Below are positions 46,099 to 58,820 of a stretch of DNA of 64,000 bases, piece after piece. The DNA lies in assembly GCF_963678635.1 (NCBI RefSeq), contig NC_087064.1, positions 54,196,338 to 54,260,337 of the forward strand, read 5' to 3'. Positions within the stretch are counted from its first letter, which is position 1; each line of letters begins with the position of its first letter. The notes under the pieces were generated by a model. That model ran no database searches and was not told the origin of the DNA. It saw nothing but the letters and a program-made list of their open reading frames with translations. A program made the translations under genes and the position numbers. The stretch comes from Symsagittifera roscoffensis (taxonomy: Eukaryota; Xenacoelomorpha; Acoela; Convolutidae).

Positions 46099-48340
46099 GA
46101 TTGAGGTGCGCAAGATTCTAGTTGATTTTTGATGTTTTATGACAATGTAATTGATATGGTCTTCTAGAAATTGAGGTGCGCAGGATTCTATTTGGTTTTG
46201 GAGTTTCTAAAAAAAAAATTTTGATAAAGTCTGTTGAAGATTGAGCTACGCAGGATTGTAGTTGATTTGTGAATTTCTACGAGGCTAATTTTGATACGAT
46301 CTGCTAGTAGTTGAAGTGCGTAGGATTTTATTTGGCTCTGAACTTCTATGAAAAATTCTTTGATGAGGTCAGCTATAGGTTGAAATGCGCAGGATTCTTG
46401 TAAGTTCCTTCTATTCTAGTACGTTTTTTCCGACAAGGTCTGCTAGAAATTGAGGTGCGCATGATTCTAGTTTTTTTTGAAGTTCTGAGAAGTTGCTTTT
46501 GATAAGTTCTGCTAGAAGTTGAGCTGCGCAAGATTCTAGTTCGTTTTTGAAGTTCTAACAGATGATATTTATGTATTCTTCTAGAAGTTGATGTGCGAAG
46601 GATTTTTTTTATATTTTGACATTCTAAGAAGTTGTTTCTGTTACGGTCTGCTAGAGGTTGAGCTGCGCAGGATTCTAGTCGATTTTTGAAGTTCTGGGAG
46701 GTTGCTTTTTATACAGTATGCTAAAGGTTGAGGTTAGCAAGTTTTTAGTTGGTTTATGAAATTGTGAGAAGTTGTTTTGGAATGGTCTGCTAGAGGGTGA
46801 GGTACGCAGGATTCACGTTGGTTTTTGAAACTCTAAGAAGATGGTTTTTTCATACGGTCTGCTGGAAGATGGGGTGCGCAGGATTTAAGTTGGTTTTTGA
46901 ATTGCTAAGAAGATGTTCTTAATACGTTCTGCTAGAAGCTGAGTTGCGCAAGATTCTAGTTGGTTTTTAAGTTCTAGTAAAATTTATTTATGCATTCTTC
47001 TAGAAGCTGAGCTGCGCAGGATTTTATTTGGTTTTGGAACTTCTAAAAAAGTGTTTTTGATACGGTCAGCTGAAGATTGAGCTGCGCAGGATTCTAGTCG
47101 GTTTTTGAAGTTCTGGGAGGTTGCTTTTGATACAGTTTGATGCAGGTTGAGGTTAGCAATTTTTTAGTTGGTTTATGAAATTGTGAGAAGTTGTTTTGGA
47201 ATGGTCTGCTAGAGGTTGAGGTACGCAGGATTCAAGTTGGTTTTTGAAACTCTAAGAAGATTTTTTTTCATACGGTCTGCTGGAAGATGGGGTGCGCAGG
47301 ATTCTAGTTGGTTTTTGAAGTTCTGAGATGCTGCTTTTGATACAGTCTGCTATAGATTGAGGTGCGCAAGATTCTAGTTGATTTTGACGTTTTATGACGA
47401 TGTAATTGATATGGTCTTCTAGAATTTGAGGTGCGCAGGATTCTATTTGGTTTTGGAGTTTCTAAAAAAAATGTTTTTGATAAAGTCTGTTGAAGATTGA
47501 ACTGCGCAGGATTTTAGTTGATTTGTGAAGTTCTACGAGGCTAATTGTGATACGATCTGCTAGTAACTGAGGTGCGTAGGATTTTATTTGGTTCTGAATT
47601 TCTATGAAATATTTTTGATGAGATCAGCTAGAAGTTGAAATGCGCAGAGTTCTTGTAAGTTCCTTCTATTCTAGTACGTTTTTTTTCCAATAAGGTCTGC
47701 TAGAAATTGAGGTGCGTAGGATTCTAGTTGGTTTTTGAAGTTCTGAGGGGTTGCTTTTGATACGTTCTGCGAGAGGTTGAGCTGCGCAAGATTCTTGTTA
47801 GTTTTTGAAGTTTTAGTAGATGATATTTATGCATTCTTCTAGAAGTTGATGTGTGAAGATTTTTTTTAGTTTTGACATTCTAAGAAGTTGTTTCTGTTAC
47901 GGTCTGCTAGAGGTTGAGCTGCGCAGGATTCTAGTCGGTTTTTGAAGTTCTGGGAGGTTGCTTTTGATACAGTTTGCTAGAGGTTGACGTTAGCAAGTTT
48001 TTAGTTGGCTTATGAAATTGTGAGAAGTTGTTGTGGAATGGTCTGCTAGAGGGTGAGGTACGCAGGATTCAAGTTGGTTTTTGAAAATCTAAGAAGATGT
48101 TTTTTCATACGGTCTGCTGGAAGATGGGGTGCGCAGGATTTAGGTTGGTTTTTGAATTTGTAAGAAGATGTTCTTAATACGTTCTGCTAGAAGCTGAGTT
48201 GCGCAAGATTCTAGTTGGTTTTTGAAGTTCTAGTAGAATTTAATTATGCATTCTTCTAGAAGCTGAGGTGCGCAGGAATTTATTTGGTTTTGGAACTTCT
48301 AGAAAAGTGTTTTTGATACGACCTGCTGAAGATTGAGCTA
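46099..48340 (+). repeat. Satellite zone 2: 18-monomer higher-order repeat, about 1.26 kb
   Basis: The block starting near 46099 recurs near 47355 (GATTGAGGTGCGCAAGATTC, then TTTTATGAC.ATGTAATTGA). Later markers keep the spacing: the CTACGAGGCTAATT.TGATAC monomer at about 46275 and 47534, and the GCTGAGTTGCGCAAGATTCT monomer at about 46930 and 48192. The offset is 1256-1262 bases, or 18 monomers. The two copies differ at scattered sites and by small indels. Confidence 0.75.
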
Positions 48341-49419
48341 AGCAGGGTTCTAGTTACTTTGTGAAGTTTTAAGAGGCTGCATTTCATACGCTCTGCTAAA
48401 AGTTTTTTTATTTTTTGAATTTCTATGAAAATGTTTTTGATGAGATTTGCCAAAAATTGAATTGCGCAGGATTCTAGTTGCTTTAATAATTTCAAGGACG
48501 TTTTTTTTTTTGATGCATCCTGCTATAGATTGAGGTGCGCGGGATTCTAGTTCAGTTTTGATTTTCGAAGAAGCTGTTTTTGATACGGTCTGCCAGCGGT
48601 TGAGCTGCCCAATGTTGTAGTTAGTTATTTAAGTTCTAAGAGGCTGCTTTTGATACGGTCTGCTAGAAGTTAAGATGCACACGATTCTAGTTCAATGTTG
48701 AATTTTCAAGAAGATGTTATAAAAATGGTCTGCTAGAGGTTGAAGTGCGCCAAACTCTAGTTGGTTTTTGAAATTCTACGAATATATTTTTGACACGGTC
48801 TGCTAGAGGTTGAGGTGCGCAGAATTTTGGTTTGTTTTTCTAGTTCTAAGAGGCTGCTTTTGATTCGGTCTGCTAGAGATTGGGGTGCGCAAGATTTCAC
48901 TTGGTTTTTTAATTTCTAGTAAGATGCTTTTGATACGGTCTGCTAGAGGCAATATGAGCAGGTTTTTAGTTGGTTTTGAAATTTTAAGAAGATGTTTTCG
49001 ATACCATCTGCTAGTGGTTGAGGTGCGCAGGATTCTAATTGGTTTTTGAAATTCTAGGAATATTTCAATGATGCAGTCTGCTAGAGGTTGATGTGCGCAG
49101 GATTCTAGTTGGTTTGTGAAGTTCTAAGAGGCTGCATTTGAAACTATCTGCTAGTAGTTGAGGTGCGCAGGATTTTGTTTGGTTTTTGAGTTTTTATGAA
49201 AACCTTTTTAACGAGATCTACTATAGGTTGAAATGCGCAGGATTCTATTTAGTTTCTTCTATTCTATTGCGTTTTTTTTCAATAAGGTCTGCTAGAGGCT
49301 GAGTTGCGCAAGATTCTAGTTGGTTTTTGAAGTTCTAGTAGATGCTATTTATGGGTTCTTGTAGAAGTTGAGGTGTGCAGAAGTTTTTTTAGTTTTTGAC
49401 TTTCAAAAAAAAATGTTTT
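48341..49419 (+). repeat. Satellite zone 3: mixed monomers
   Basis: Monomers are without an obvious long period, with a T-rich variant at about 48495. It is the transition between the 18-mer block and the 474-bp higher-order array. Confidence 0.6.
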
Positions 49420-52400
49420 TGATACGGTCTGCTGAAGGTTGGGCTGCGCAGGAGTCTAATTGCCTTGTGAAGTTCTAAGAGGCTGCTTTTGATCTGATCT
49501 GATAGAGGTTGATTTATGCTGGTTTTTAATTGGTTATGAAACTTTAAGAAGAAGTTTTTGATACGAGCTGCTAGTTGTTGAGGTGCGCAGGATTCTAGTT
49601 GTTTTTTGAAGTTCTAAAAGGCTGCTAGAGGTTGCTATGTGCACGTTTTTAGTTGGTTTTGAAATTTTAGGAAGATGTTTTTGAAACGACAATCTAGTGG
49701 TTGAGATGTGCAACATTCTATTTGGTTTTTGAAATTCGAGGAAAATTTTAAGGATGCGACCTGCTAGATGTTGAGGTGCGCAGTATTCTAATCGGTTTCT
49801 TGCAATTCTACGATGATGTTATTTTAGTGGTCAGCTAGAAATTGAGGTGCGGCGGATTCTTTTTGGATTTTGGAAATCCTAACAAAATGTTTTTGATACG
49901 GTCTGCTGAAGGTTGAGTTGCGCAGGAGTCTAATTGATTTGTGAAGCTCTAAGAGGCTGATTTTGATAAGATCTGATAGAGGTTGATTTATGCATGTTTT
50001 TAATTGGTTATGAAATTTTAAGAAGATGTTTTTGATACGAGCTGCTAGTTGTTGAGGTGCGCAGGATTCTAGTTGGTTTTTGAAGTTCTAAAAGGCTGCT
50101 AGAGGTTGCTATGTGCAGGTTTTTAGTTGGTTTTGAAATTTTAGGAAGATTTTAATAATGAGGTCTGCTAGAGGTTGATGTGCGCAGGATTCTAGTTAGT
50201 TTCTTCTATTCTAGAGCGTTTTTTTTCCGATAAGGTCTGCTAGAGCCTGAGCTGCGCAAGATTCTAGTTGGTTTTTGAAGTTCTAGTAGATGCTATTTAT
50301 GGGTTCATCTAGAAGTTGCGATGCGCAGAAGTTTTTTTAGTTTTTGACTTTCTAAAAAAATGTTTTTGATACGGTCTGCTGAAGGCTGATGTGCGCAAGA
50401 TTTTAGTTGGTTTTTGAAGTTCTAGTAGATGCTATTTATGGGTTCTTCTAGCAGTTGCGGTGCGCAGAAGTTTTTTTAGTTTTTGACTTTCTAAAAAAAT
50501 GTTTTTGATACGGTCTGCTGAAGGTTGAATTGCGCAGGAGTCTAATTGATTTGTGAAGCTCTAAGAGGCTGATTTTGATAAGATCTGATAGAGGTTGATT
50601 TATGCAGGTTTTTACTTGGTTATGAAATTTTAAGAAGATATTTTTGATACGAGCTGCTAGTTGTTGAGGTGCGCAGGATTCTAGTTGGTTTTTGAAGTTT
50701 TAAATGGCTGCTAGAGGTTGCTATGTGCAGGTTTTCAGTTGTTTTTGAAATTTTATGAAGATGTTTATAATACGATATGCTAGTGGTTGAGGTGTGCAAG
50801 ACTCGATTTGGTTTTTGAAATTCGAGGAAAATTTTAAGGATGCGGTCTGCTAGATGTTGAGGTGCGCAGTATTCTAATCGGTTTCTTACAATTCTACGAT
50901 GATGTTATTTTAGTGGTCAGCTAGAAATTGAGGTGCGGAGGATTCTTTTTGGTTTTTGGACATCCTAAAAAAATGTTTTTGATACGGTCTGCTGAAGGTT
51001 GAGTTGCGCAGGAGTCTAATTGATTTCTTCTATTCTAGAGCGTTTTTTTTCCGATAAGGTCTGCTAGAGCCTGAGCTGCGCAAGATTCTAGTTGGTTTTT
51101 GAAGTTCTAGCAGATGCTATTTATGGGTTCATCTAGAAGTTGCGGTGCGCAGAAATTTTTTTAGTTTTTGACTTTCTAAAAAAATGTTTTTGATACGGTC
51201 TGCTGAAGGTTGAGTTGCGCAGGAGTCTAATTGATTTGTGAAGCTCTAAGAGGCTGATTTTGATAAGATCTGATAGAGGTTGATTTATGCAGGTTTTTAA
51301 TTGGTTATGAAATTTTAAGAAGATGTTTTTGATACGAGCTGCTAGTTGTTGAGGTGTGCAGGATTCTAGTTGGTTTCTGAAGTTCTAAAAGGCTGCTAGA
51401 GGTTGCTATGTGCAGGTTTTCAGTTGTATCGAAATTTTAGGAAGATAATTATAATACGATATGCTAGTGGTCGAGGTGTGCAAGACTCGATTTGGTTTTT
51501 GAAATTCGAGGAAAATTTTAAGGATGCGTTCTGCTAGATGTTGAGGTGCGCAGTATTCTAATCGGTTTCTTGCAATTCTACGATGATGTTATTTTAGTGG
51601 TCAGCTAGAAATTGAGGTGCGGAGGATTCTTTTTGGTTTTTGGACATCCTAAAAAAATGTTTTTGATACGGTCTGCTGAAGGTTGAGTTGCGCAGGAGTC
51701 TAATTGATTTGTGAAGCTATAAGAGGCTGATTTTGATAAGATCTGATAGAGGTTGATTTATGCAGGTTTTTAATTGGTTATGAAATTTTGAGAAGATGTT
51801 TTTGATACGAGCTGCTAGTTGTTGAGGTGCGCAGGATTCTAGTTGGTTTTTGAAGTTCTGAAAGGCTGCTAGAGGTTGCTATGTGCAAGTTTTTAGTTGG
51901 TTTTGAAATTTTAGGAAGATTTTAATGATGCAGTCTGCTAGAGGTTGATGTGCGCAGGATTCTAGTTAATTTCTTCTATTCTAGAGCGTTTTTTTTCCGA
52001 TAAGGTCTGCTAGAGCCTGAGCTGATTGGTTATGAAAATTTAAGAAGATGTTTTTAATACGAACTGCTAGTTGTTGAGGTGCGCAGGATTCTAGTTGGTT
52101 TTTGAAGTTCTAAAAGGCTGCTGGAGGTTGCTATGTGCAGGTTTTCAGTTTGTTTTGAAATTTTAGGAAGATGTTTTAATACGATATGCTAGTGGTTGAG
52201 GTGTGCAAGATTCGATTTGGTTTTTGAAATTCTAGGAAAATTTTAATGATGCGGTCTGCTAGATGTTAAGGTGCGCAGTATTCTAATCGGTTTCTTGCAA
52301 TTCTACGATGATGTTATTTTAGTGGTCAGCTAGAAATTGAGGTGCGGAGGATTCTTTTTGGTTTTTGGACATCCTAAAAAAATGTTTTTGATACGGTCTG

Positions 52401-55400
52401 CTGAAGGTTGAGTTGCGCAGGAGTCTAATTGATTTGTGAAGCTATAAGAGGCTGATTTTGATAAGATCTGATAGAGGTTGATTTATGCAGGTTTTTAATT
52501 GGTTATGAAATTTTGAGAAGATGTTTTTGATACGAGCTGCTAGTTGTTGAGGTGCGCAGGATTCTAGTTGGTTTTTGAAGTTCTAAAAGGCTGCTAGAGG
52601 TTGCTATGTGCAAGTTTTTAGTTGGTTTTGAAATTTTAGGAAGATTTTAATGATGCGGTCTGCTAGAGGTTGATGTGCGCAGGATTCTAGTTAATTTCTT
52701 CTATTCTAGAGCGTTTTTTTTTTCCGATAAGGTCTGCTAGAGCCTGAGCTGATTGGTTATGAAAATTTAAGAAGATGTTTTTAATACGAACTGCTAGTTG
52801 TTGAGGTGCGCAGGATTCTAGTTGGTTTTTGAAGTTCTAAAAGGCTGCTGGAGGTTGCTATGTGCAGGTTTTCAGTTTGTTTTGAAATTTTAGGAAGATG
52901 TTTTAATACGATATGCTAGTGGTTGAGGTGTGCAAGATTCGATTTGGTTTTTGAAATTCTAGGAAAGTTTTAATGATGCGGTCTGCTAGATGTTGAGGTG
53001 CGCAGGATTCTAATCGGTTTCTTGAAATTCTACGATGATGTTATTTTAGTGGTCAGATAGAAATTGAGGTGCGGAGGATTCTTTTTGGTTTTTGGAAATC
53101 CTAAAAAAAATGTTTTCGATACGGTATGCTGAAGGTTGAGCTGCGCAGGAGTCTAATTGACCTGTGAAGCTCTAACAGGCTGCTAGACGTTGCTATGTGC
53201 AGGTTTTTATTTGATTTTGAAATTTTAGGAACTTTTAATGATGCGGTCTGCTAGAGGTTGATGTGTGCAAGATTCTAGTTGGTTTTTGAAGTTCTAGTAG
53301 ATGCTATTTAACGGTTCCTCTAGAAGTTGCGGTGTGCAGAAGTTTTTTTAGTTTTTGACTTTCTAAAAAAAAATTTTTGATACGGTCTGCTGAAGGTTGG
53401 TCTGCGCAGGAGTCCAATTGCTTTGTGAAACTCTAAGAGGCTGCTTTTGATAAGATCTGATAGAGGTTGATTTATGCAGGTTTTTAATTGGTTATGAATT
53501 TCTAAGGAGATGTTTTTGATACGAACTGCTAGTTGTTGAGGTGCGCAGGATTCTAGTTGGTTTTTGAAGTTCTAAAAGGCTGCTAGAGGTTGCTATGTGC
53601 AGGTTTTCAGTTGTTTTTGAAATTTTAGGAAGATGTTTATAATACGATATGCTAGTGGTTGAGGTGTGCAAGATTCTATTTGGTTTTTGAAATTAGAGGA
53701 AAATTTTAAGGATGCGGTCTGCAAGATGTTGAGGTGCGCAGTATTCTAATGGGTTTCTTGCAACTCTACGATGATGTTATTTTAGTGTTCAGCTAGAAAT
53801 TGAGGTGCGGAGGATTCTTTTTGGTTTTTGGAAATCCTAAAAAAATGTTTTTGATACGGTCTGCTGAAGGTTTAGTTGCGCTGGAGTCTAATTGATTTGT
53901 GAAGCTCTAAGAGGCTGATTTTGATAAGATCTGATAGAGGTTGATTTATGCAGGTTTTTAATTGGTTATGAAATTTTAAGAAGATGTTTTTAATACGAGC
54001 TTCTAGTTGTTGAGGTGCGCAGGATTCTAGTTGGTTTTTGAAGTTCTAAAAGGCTGCTAGAGGTTGCTATGTGCAGGTTTTTAGTTGGTTTTGAAATTTT
54101 AGGAAGATTTTAATGATGCGGTCTGCTAGAGGTTGATGTGCGCAGGATTCTAGTTAGTTTCTTCTATTCTAGAGCGTTTTTTTTTTCCGATAAGGTCTGC
54201 TAGAGCCTGAGCTGCGCAAGATTCTAGTTGGTTTTTGAAGTTCTAGTAGATGCTATTTATGGGTTCTTCTAGAAGTTGCGGTGCGCAGAAGTTTTTTTAG
54301 TTTTTGACTTTCTAAAAAAATGTTTTTGATACGTATTGCTGAAGGTTGGGCTGCGCAGGAGTCTAATTGCTTTGTGAAGCTCTGAAAGGCTGCTTTTGAT
54401 AAGATCTGATAGAGGTTGATTTATGCAGGTTTTTAATTGGTTATGAATTTTTAAGGAGATGTTTTTGATACGAACTGCTAGTTGTTGAGGTGCGCAGGAT
54501 TCTAGTTGGTTTTTGAAGTTCTAAAAGGCTGCTAGAGGTTGCTATGTGCAGGTTTTCAGTTGTTTTTGAAGTTTTAGGAAGATGTTTATAATACGATATG
54601 CTAGTGGTTGAGGTGTGCAAGATTCGATTTGGTTTTTGAAATTCGAGGAAAATTTTAAGGATGCGGTCTGCTAGATGTTGAGGTGCGCAGTATTCTAATC
54701 GGTTTCTTGCAATTCTACGATTTTGTTATTTTAGTGGTCAGCTAGAAATTGAGGTGCGGAGGATTCTTTTTGGTTTTTGGAAATCCTGAAAAAATGTTTT
54801 TGATACGGTCTGCTGAAGGTTGGGATGTGCAGGAGTCTAATTGCTTTGTGAAGCTCTAAGAGGCTGCTTTTGATAAGATCTGATTGAGGTTGATTTATGC
54901 AGCTTTTTAATTGTTTTTGAATTTTAAGGAGATGTTTTTGATACGAACTGCTAGTTGTTGAGGTGCGCAGGATTCTAGTTGGTTTTTGAATTTCGAGGAA
55001 AATTTAAAGGATGCGGTCTGCCAGATGTTGAGGTGCGCAGTCTTTCTAATCGGTTTCTTCCAATTCTACGATGATGTTATTTAGTGGTCAGCTAGAAATT
55101 GAGGTGCGGAGGATTCTTTTTGGTTTTTGGAAATCCTAAAAAAATGTTTTTGATACGGTCTGCTGAAGGTTGAGTTGCGTAGGAGTCTAATTGATTTGTG
55201 AAGCTCTAAGAGGCTGATTTTGATAAGATCTGATAGAGGTTGATTTATGCAGGTTTTTAATGGGTTATGAAATTTAAGAAGATGTTTTTGATACGAGCTG
55301 CTAGTTGTTGAGGTGCGCAGGATTCTAGTTGATTTTTGAAGTTCTAAAAGGCTGCTAGAGGTTGCTATGTGCAGGTTTTTAGTTGGTTTTGAAATTTTAG

Positions 55401-58400
55401 GAAGATTTTAATGATGCGGTCTGCTAGAGGTTGATGTGCGCAGGATTCTAGTTAGTTTCTTCTATTCTAGAGCGTTTTTTTTTCGATAAGGTCTGCTAGA
55501 GCCTGAGCTGCGCAAGATTCTAGTTGGTTTTTGAAGTTCTAGTAGATGCTATTTATGGGTTCTTCTAGAAGTTGCGGTGCGCAGAAGTTTTTTTAGTTTT
55601 TGACTTTCTAAAAAAATGTTTTTGATACGGTCTGCTGAAGGTTGAATTGCGCAGGAGTCTAATTGATTTGTGAAGCTCTAAGAGGCTGATTTTGATAAGA
55701 TCTGATAGAGGTTGATTTATGCAGGTTTTTACTTGGTTATGAAATTTTAAGAAGATATTTTTGATACGAGCTGCTAGTTGTTGAGGTGCGCAGGATTCTA
55801 GTTGGTTTTTGAAGTTCTAAATGGCTGCTAGAGGTTGCTATGTGCAGGTTTTCAGTTGTTTTTGAAATTTTATGAAGATGTTTATAATACGATATGCTAG
55901 TGGTTGAGGTGTGCAGGATTCGATTTGGTTTTTGAAATTCGAGGAAAATTTTAAGGATGCAGTCTGCTAGATGTTGAGGTGCGCAGTATTCTAATCGGTT
56001 TCTTGCAATTCTACGAAGATGTTATTTTAGTGGTCAGCTAGAAATTGAGGTGCGGAGGATTCTTTTTGGTTTTTGGAAATCCTAAAAAAATGTTTCTGAT
56101 ACGGTCTGCTGAAGGTTGAGTTGCGCAGGAGTCTAATTGATTTGTGAAGCTCTAAGAGGCTGATTTTGATAAGATCTGATAGAGGTTGATTTATGCAGGT
56201 TTTTAATTGGTTATGAAATTTTAAGAAGATGTTTTTGATACGAGCTGGTAGTTGTTGAGGTGCGCAGGATTCTAGTTGGTTTTTGAAGTTCTAAAAGGCT
56301 GCTAGAGGTTGCTATGTGCAGATTTTTAGTTGGTTTTGAATTTTTAGGAAAATTTAAATAATGCGGTCTGCTAGAGGTTGTTGTGCGCAGGATTCTAGTT
56401 AGTTGCTTCTATTCTAGAGCGTTTTTTTTTCCGATAAGGTCTGCTAGAGCCTGAGCTGCGCAAGATTCTAGTTGGTTTTTGAAGTTTTAGTAGCTGCTAT
56501 TTATGGGTTCTTCTAGAAGTTGCGGTGCGCAGAAGATTTTTAAGTTTTTGACTTTCTAAAAAAATGTTTTTGATACGGTCTGGTGAAGGTTGGGCTGCGC
56601 AGGAGTCTAATTGCTTTGTGAAGTTCTAAGAGGCTGCTTTTGATAAGATCTGATAGAGGTTGATTTATGCAGGTTTTTAGTTGGTTATGAAATTTTAGGA
56701 AGATGTTTTTGATACGAACTGCTAGTTGTTGAGGTTCGCAGGAATCTAGTCGATTTTTGAAATTCTAGGAAGATTTTAATGATGCAGTCTGCTAGATGTT
56801 GAGGTGCGCAGGATGCTAATAGTTTCTTGAAATTCTACGATGATGTTATTTTAGTGGTCAGATAGAAATTGAGGTGCCGAGGATTCTTTTTGGTTTTTGG
56901 AAATCCTAAAAAAAATGTTTTTGATACGGTCTGCTGAAGGTTGAGTTGCGCATGAGTCTAATTGATTTGTGAAGCTCTAAGAGGCTGATTTTGATAAGAT
57001 CTGATAGAGGTTGATTTATGCAGGTTTTTAATTGGTTATGAAATTTTAAGAAGATATTTTTGATACGAACTGCTACTTGTTGAGGTGCGCAGGATTCTAG
57101 TTGGTTTTTGAAGTTCTAAAAGGCTGCTAGAGGTTGCTATGTGCAGGTTTTTAGTTGGTTTTGAAATTTTAGGAAGATTTTAATGATGCGGTCTGCTAGA
57201 GGTTGATGTGCGCAGGATTCTAGTTAATTTCTTCTATTCTAGAGCGTTTTTTTCCGACAAGGTCTGCTAGAGCCTGAGCTGCGCAAGATTCTAGTTGGTT
57301 TTTGAAGCTCTAGTAGATGCTTTTTATGGATTCTTCTAGAAGTTGCGGTGCGCAGAAGCTTTTTTAGTTTTTGACTTTCTAAAAAAATGTTTTTGATACG
57401 GTCTGCTGAAGGTTGAGCTGCGCAGGAGTCTAATTGCTTTGTGAAGCTCTAAGTGCTGCTTTTGATAAGATCTGATAGAGGTTGATTTATGCAGGTTTTT
57501 AATTGGTTATGAATTTTTAAGGAGATGTTTTTCATACGAACTGCTAATTGTTGAGGTGCGCAGGCTTCTAGTTGGTTTTTGAAGTTCTAAAAGGCTGCTA
57601 GAGTTTGCTACGTGCAGGTTTTCAGTTGTTTTTGAAATTTTAGGAAGATGTTTATAATACGATATGCTAGTGGTTGAGGTGTGCAAGATTCGATTTGGTT
57701 TTTGAAGTTCAAGGAAGATTTTAATGATGCGGTCTGCTAGATGTTGAGGTGCGCAGGATGCTAATAGGTTTCTTGAAATTTTACGATGAGGTTTTTTTAG
57801 TGGTCAGATAGAAATTGAGGTGCGGAGGAATCTTTTTGATTTTTGAAAATCCTAAAAAAAAATTTTTTTGATACTGTATGCTGAAGGTTGAGCTGCGCAG
57901 GAGTCTAATTGCTTTGTGAAGCTCTAAGAGGCTGCTTTTGATAAGATCTGATAGAGGTTGATTTATGCAGCTTTTTAATTGGTTATGAAATTTTAAGAAG
58001 ATGTTTTTGATACGAACTGCTAGTTGTTGAGGTGCGCAGGATTCTAGTTGGTTTTTGAAATTCTAGCAAGATTTTAATGATGCGGTCTACTAGATGTTGA
58101 GGTGCGCAGGATTCTAATCGGTTTCTTGCAATTCCACGATGATTTTATTTTAGTGGTCAGTTAGAAATTGAGGTGCGGAGGATTTTTTTTGGTTTTGACT
58201 TTCTAAAAAAAATGTTTTTGATACGATCTGATGAAGGTTGGGCTGCGCAGGAGTCTAATTGCTTTGTGAAGTTTCAAGAGGCTGCTAGAGGTTGCTATGT
58301 GCAGGTTTTCAGTTGGTTTTGAAATTTTAGGATGATGTTTTTAATACGATATGCTAGTGGTTGCTGTGCGCAGGATTCTAATCGGTTTCTTGCAATTCCA

Positions 58401-58820
58401 CGATGATTTTATTTTAGTGGTCAGTTAGAAATTGAGGTGCGGAGGATTCTTTTTGGTTTTTGACTTTCTAAAAAAAATGTTTTTGATACGATCTGCTGAA
58501 GGTTGGGCTGCGCAGGAGTCTAATTGCTTTGTGAAGTTCTAAAAGGCTGCTAGAGGTTGCTATGTGCAGGTTTTCAGTTGGTTTTGAAATTTTAGGATGA
58601 TGTTTTTAATACGATATGCTAGTAGTTGAGGTGTGCAAGATTCTATTTGGTTTTTGAAATTCTAGCAAGATTTTAATGATGCGGTCTACTAGATGTTGAG
58701 GTCCGCAGGATTCTAATCGGTTTCTTGCAATTCCACGATGATTTTATTTTAGTGGTCAGTTAGAAATTGAGGTGCGGAGGATTCTTTTTGGTTTTTGACT
58801 TTCTAAAAAAAGTGTTTTTG
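49420..58820 (+). repeat. Satellite zone 4: 7-monomer, 474-bp higher-order repeat with insert variants
   Basis: The diagnostic monomer GATCTGATAGAGGTTGATTT occurs at 49496 and 49970 (474 bp), at 51267 and 51740 (473), and at 55227, 55699 and 56173 (472 and 474). Each unit holds seven distinct monomer types in fixed order. One junction, TTCTAAAAGGCTGCTAGAGG, lacks 16 bases between two CTGC copies, which explains 490 minus 16. Some units carry extra monomers (a variant with TTCTATTCTAGAGCG and one with GGGTTC.TCTAGAAGTTGCGG), giving longer spacings. A 725-bp block is duplicated at about 51665 and 52390, including a fused monomer (GAGCTGATTGGTTATG) at 52019 and 52746. Confidence 0.85.

Noticed and set aside
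48280-49716. Minus-strand ORFs of 71 and 60 codons inside the satellite, giving repeated LELQK/ILRTS-like peptides.
   Set aside because: The monomer is 70 bases, so the frame shifts by one each unit and a stop (from TCTTAGAAC on the minus strand) recurs. The ORFs are products of the repeat, not a repeat protein.
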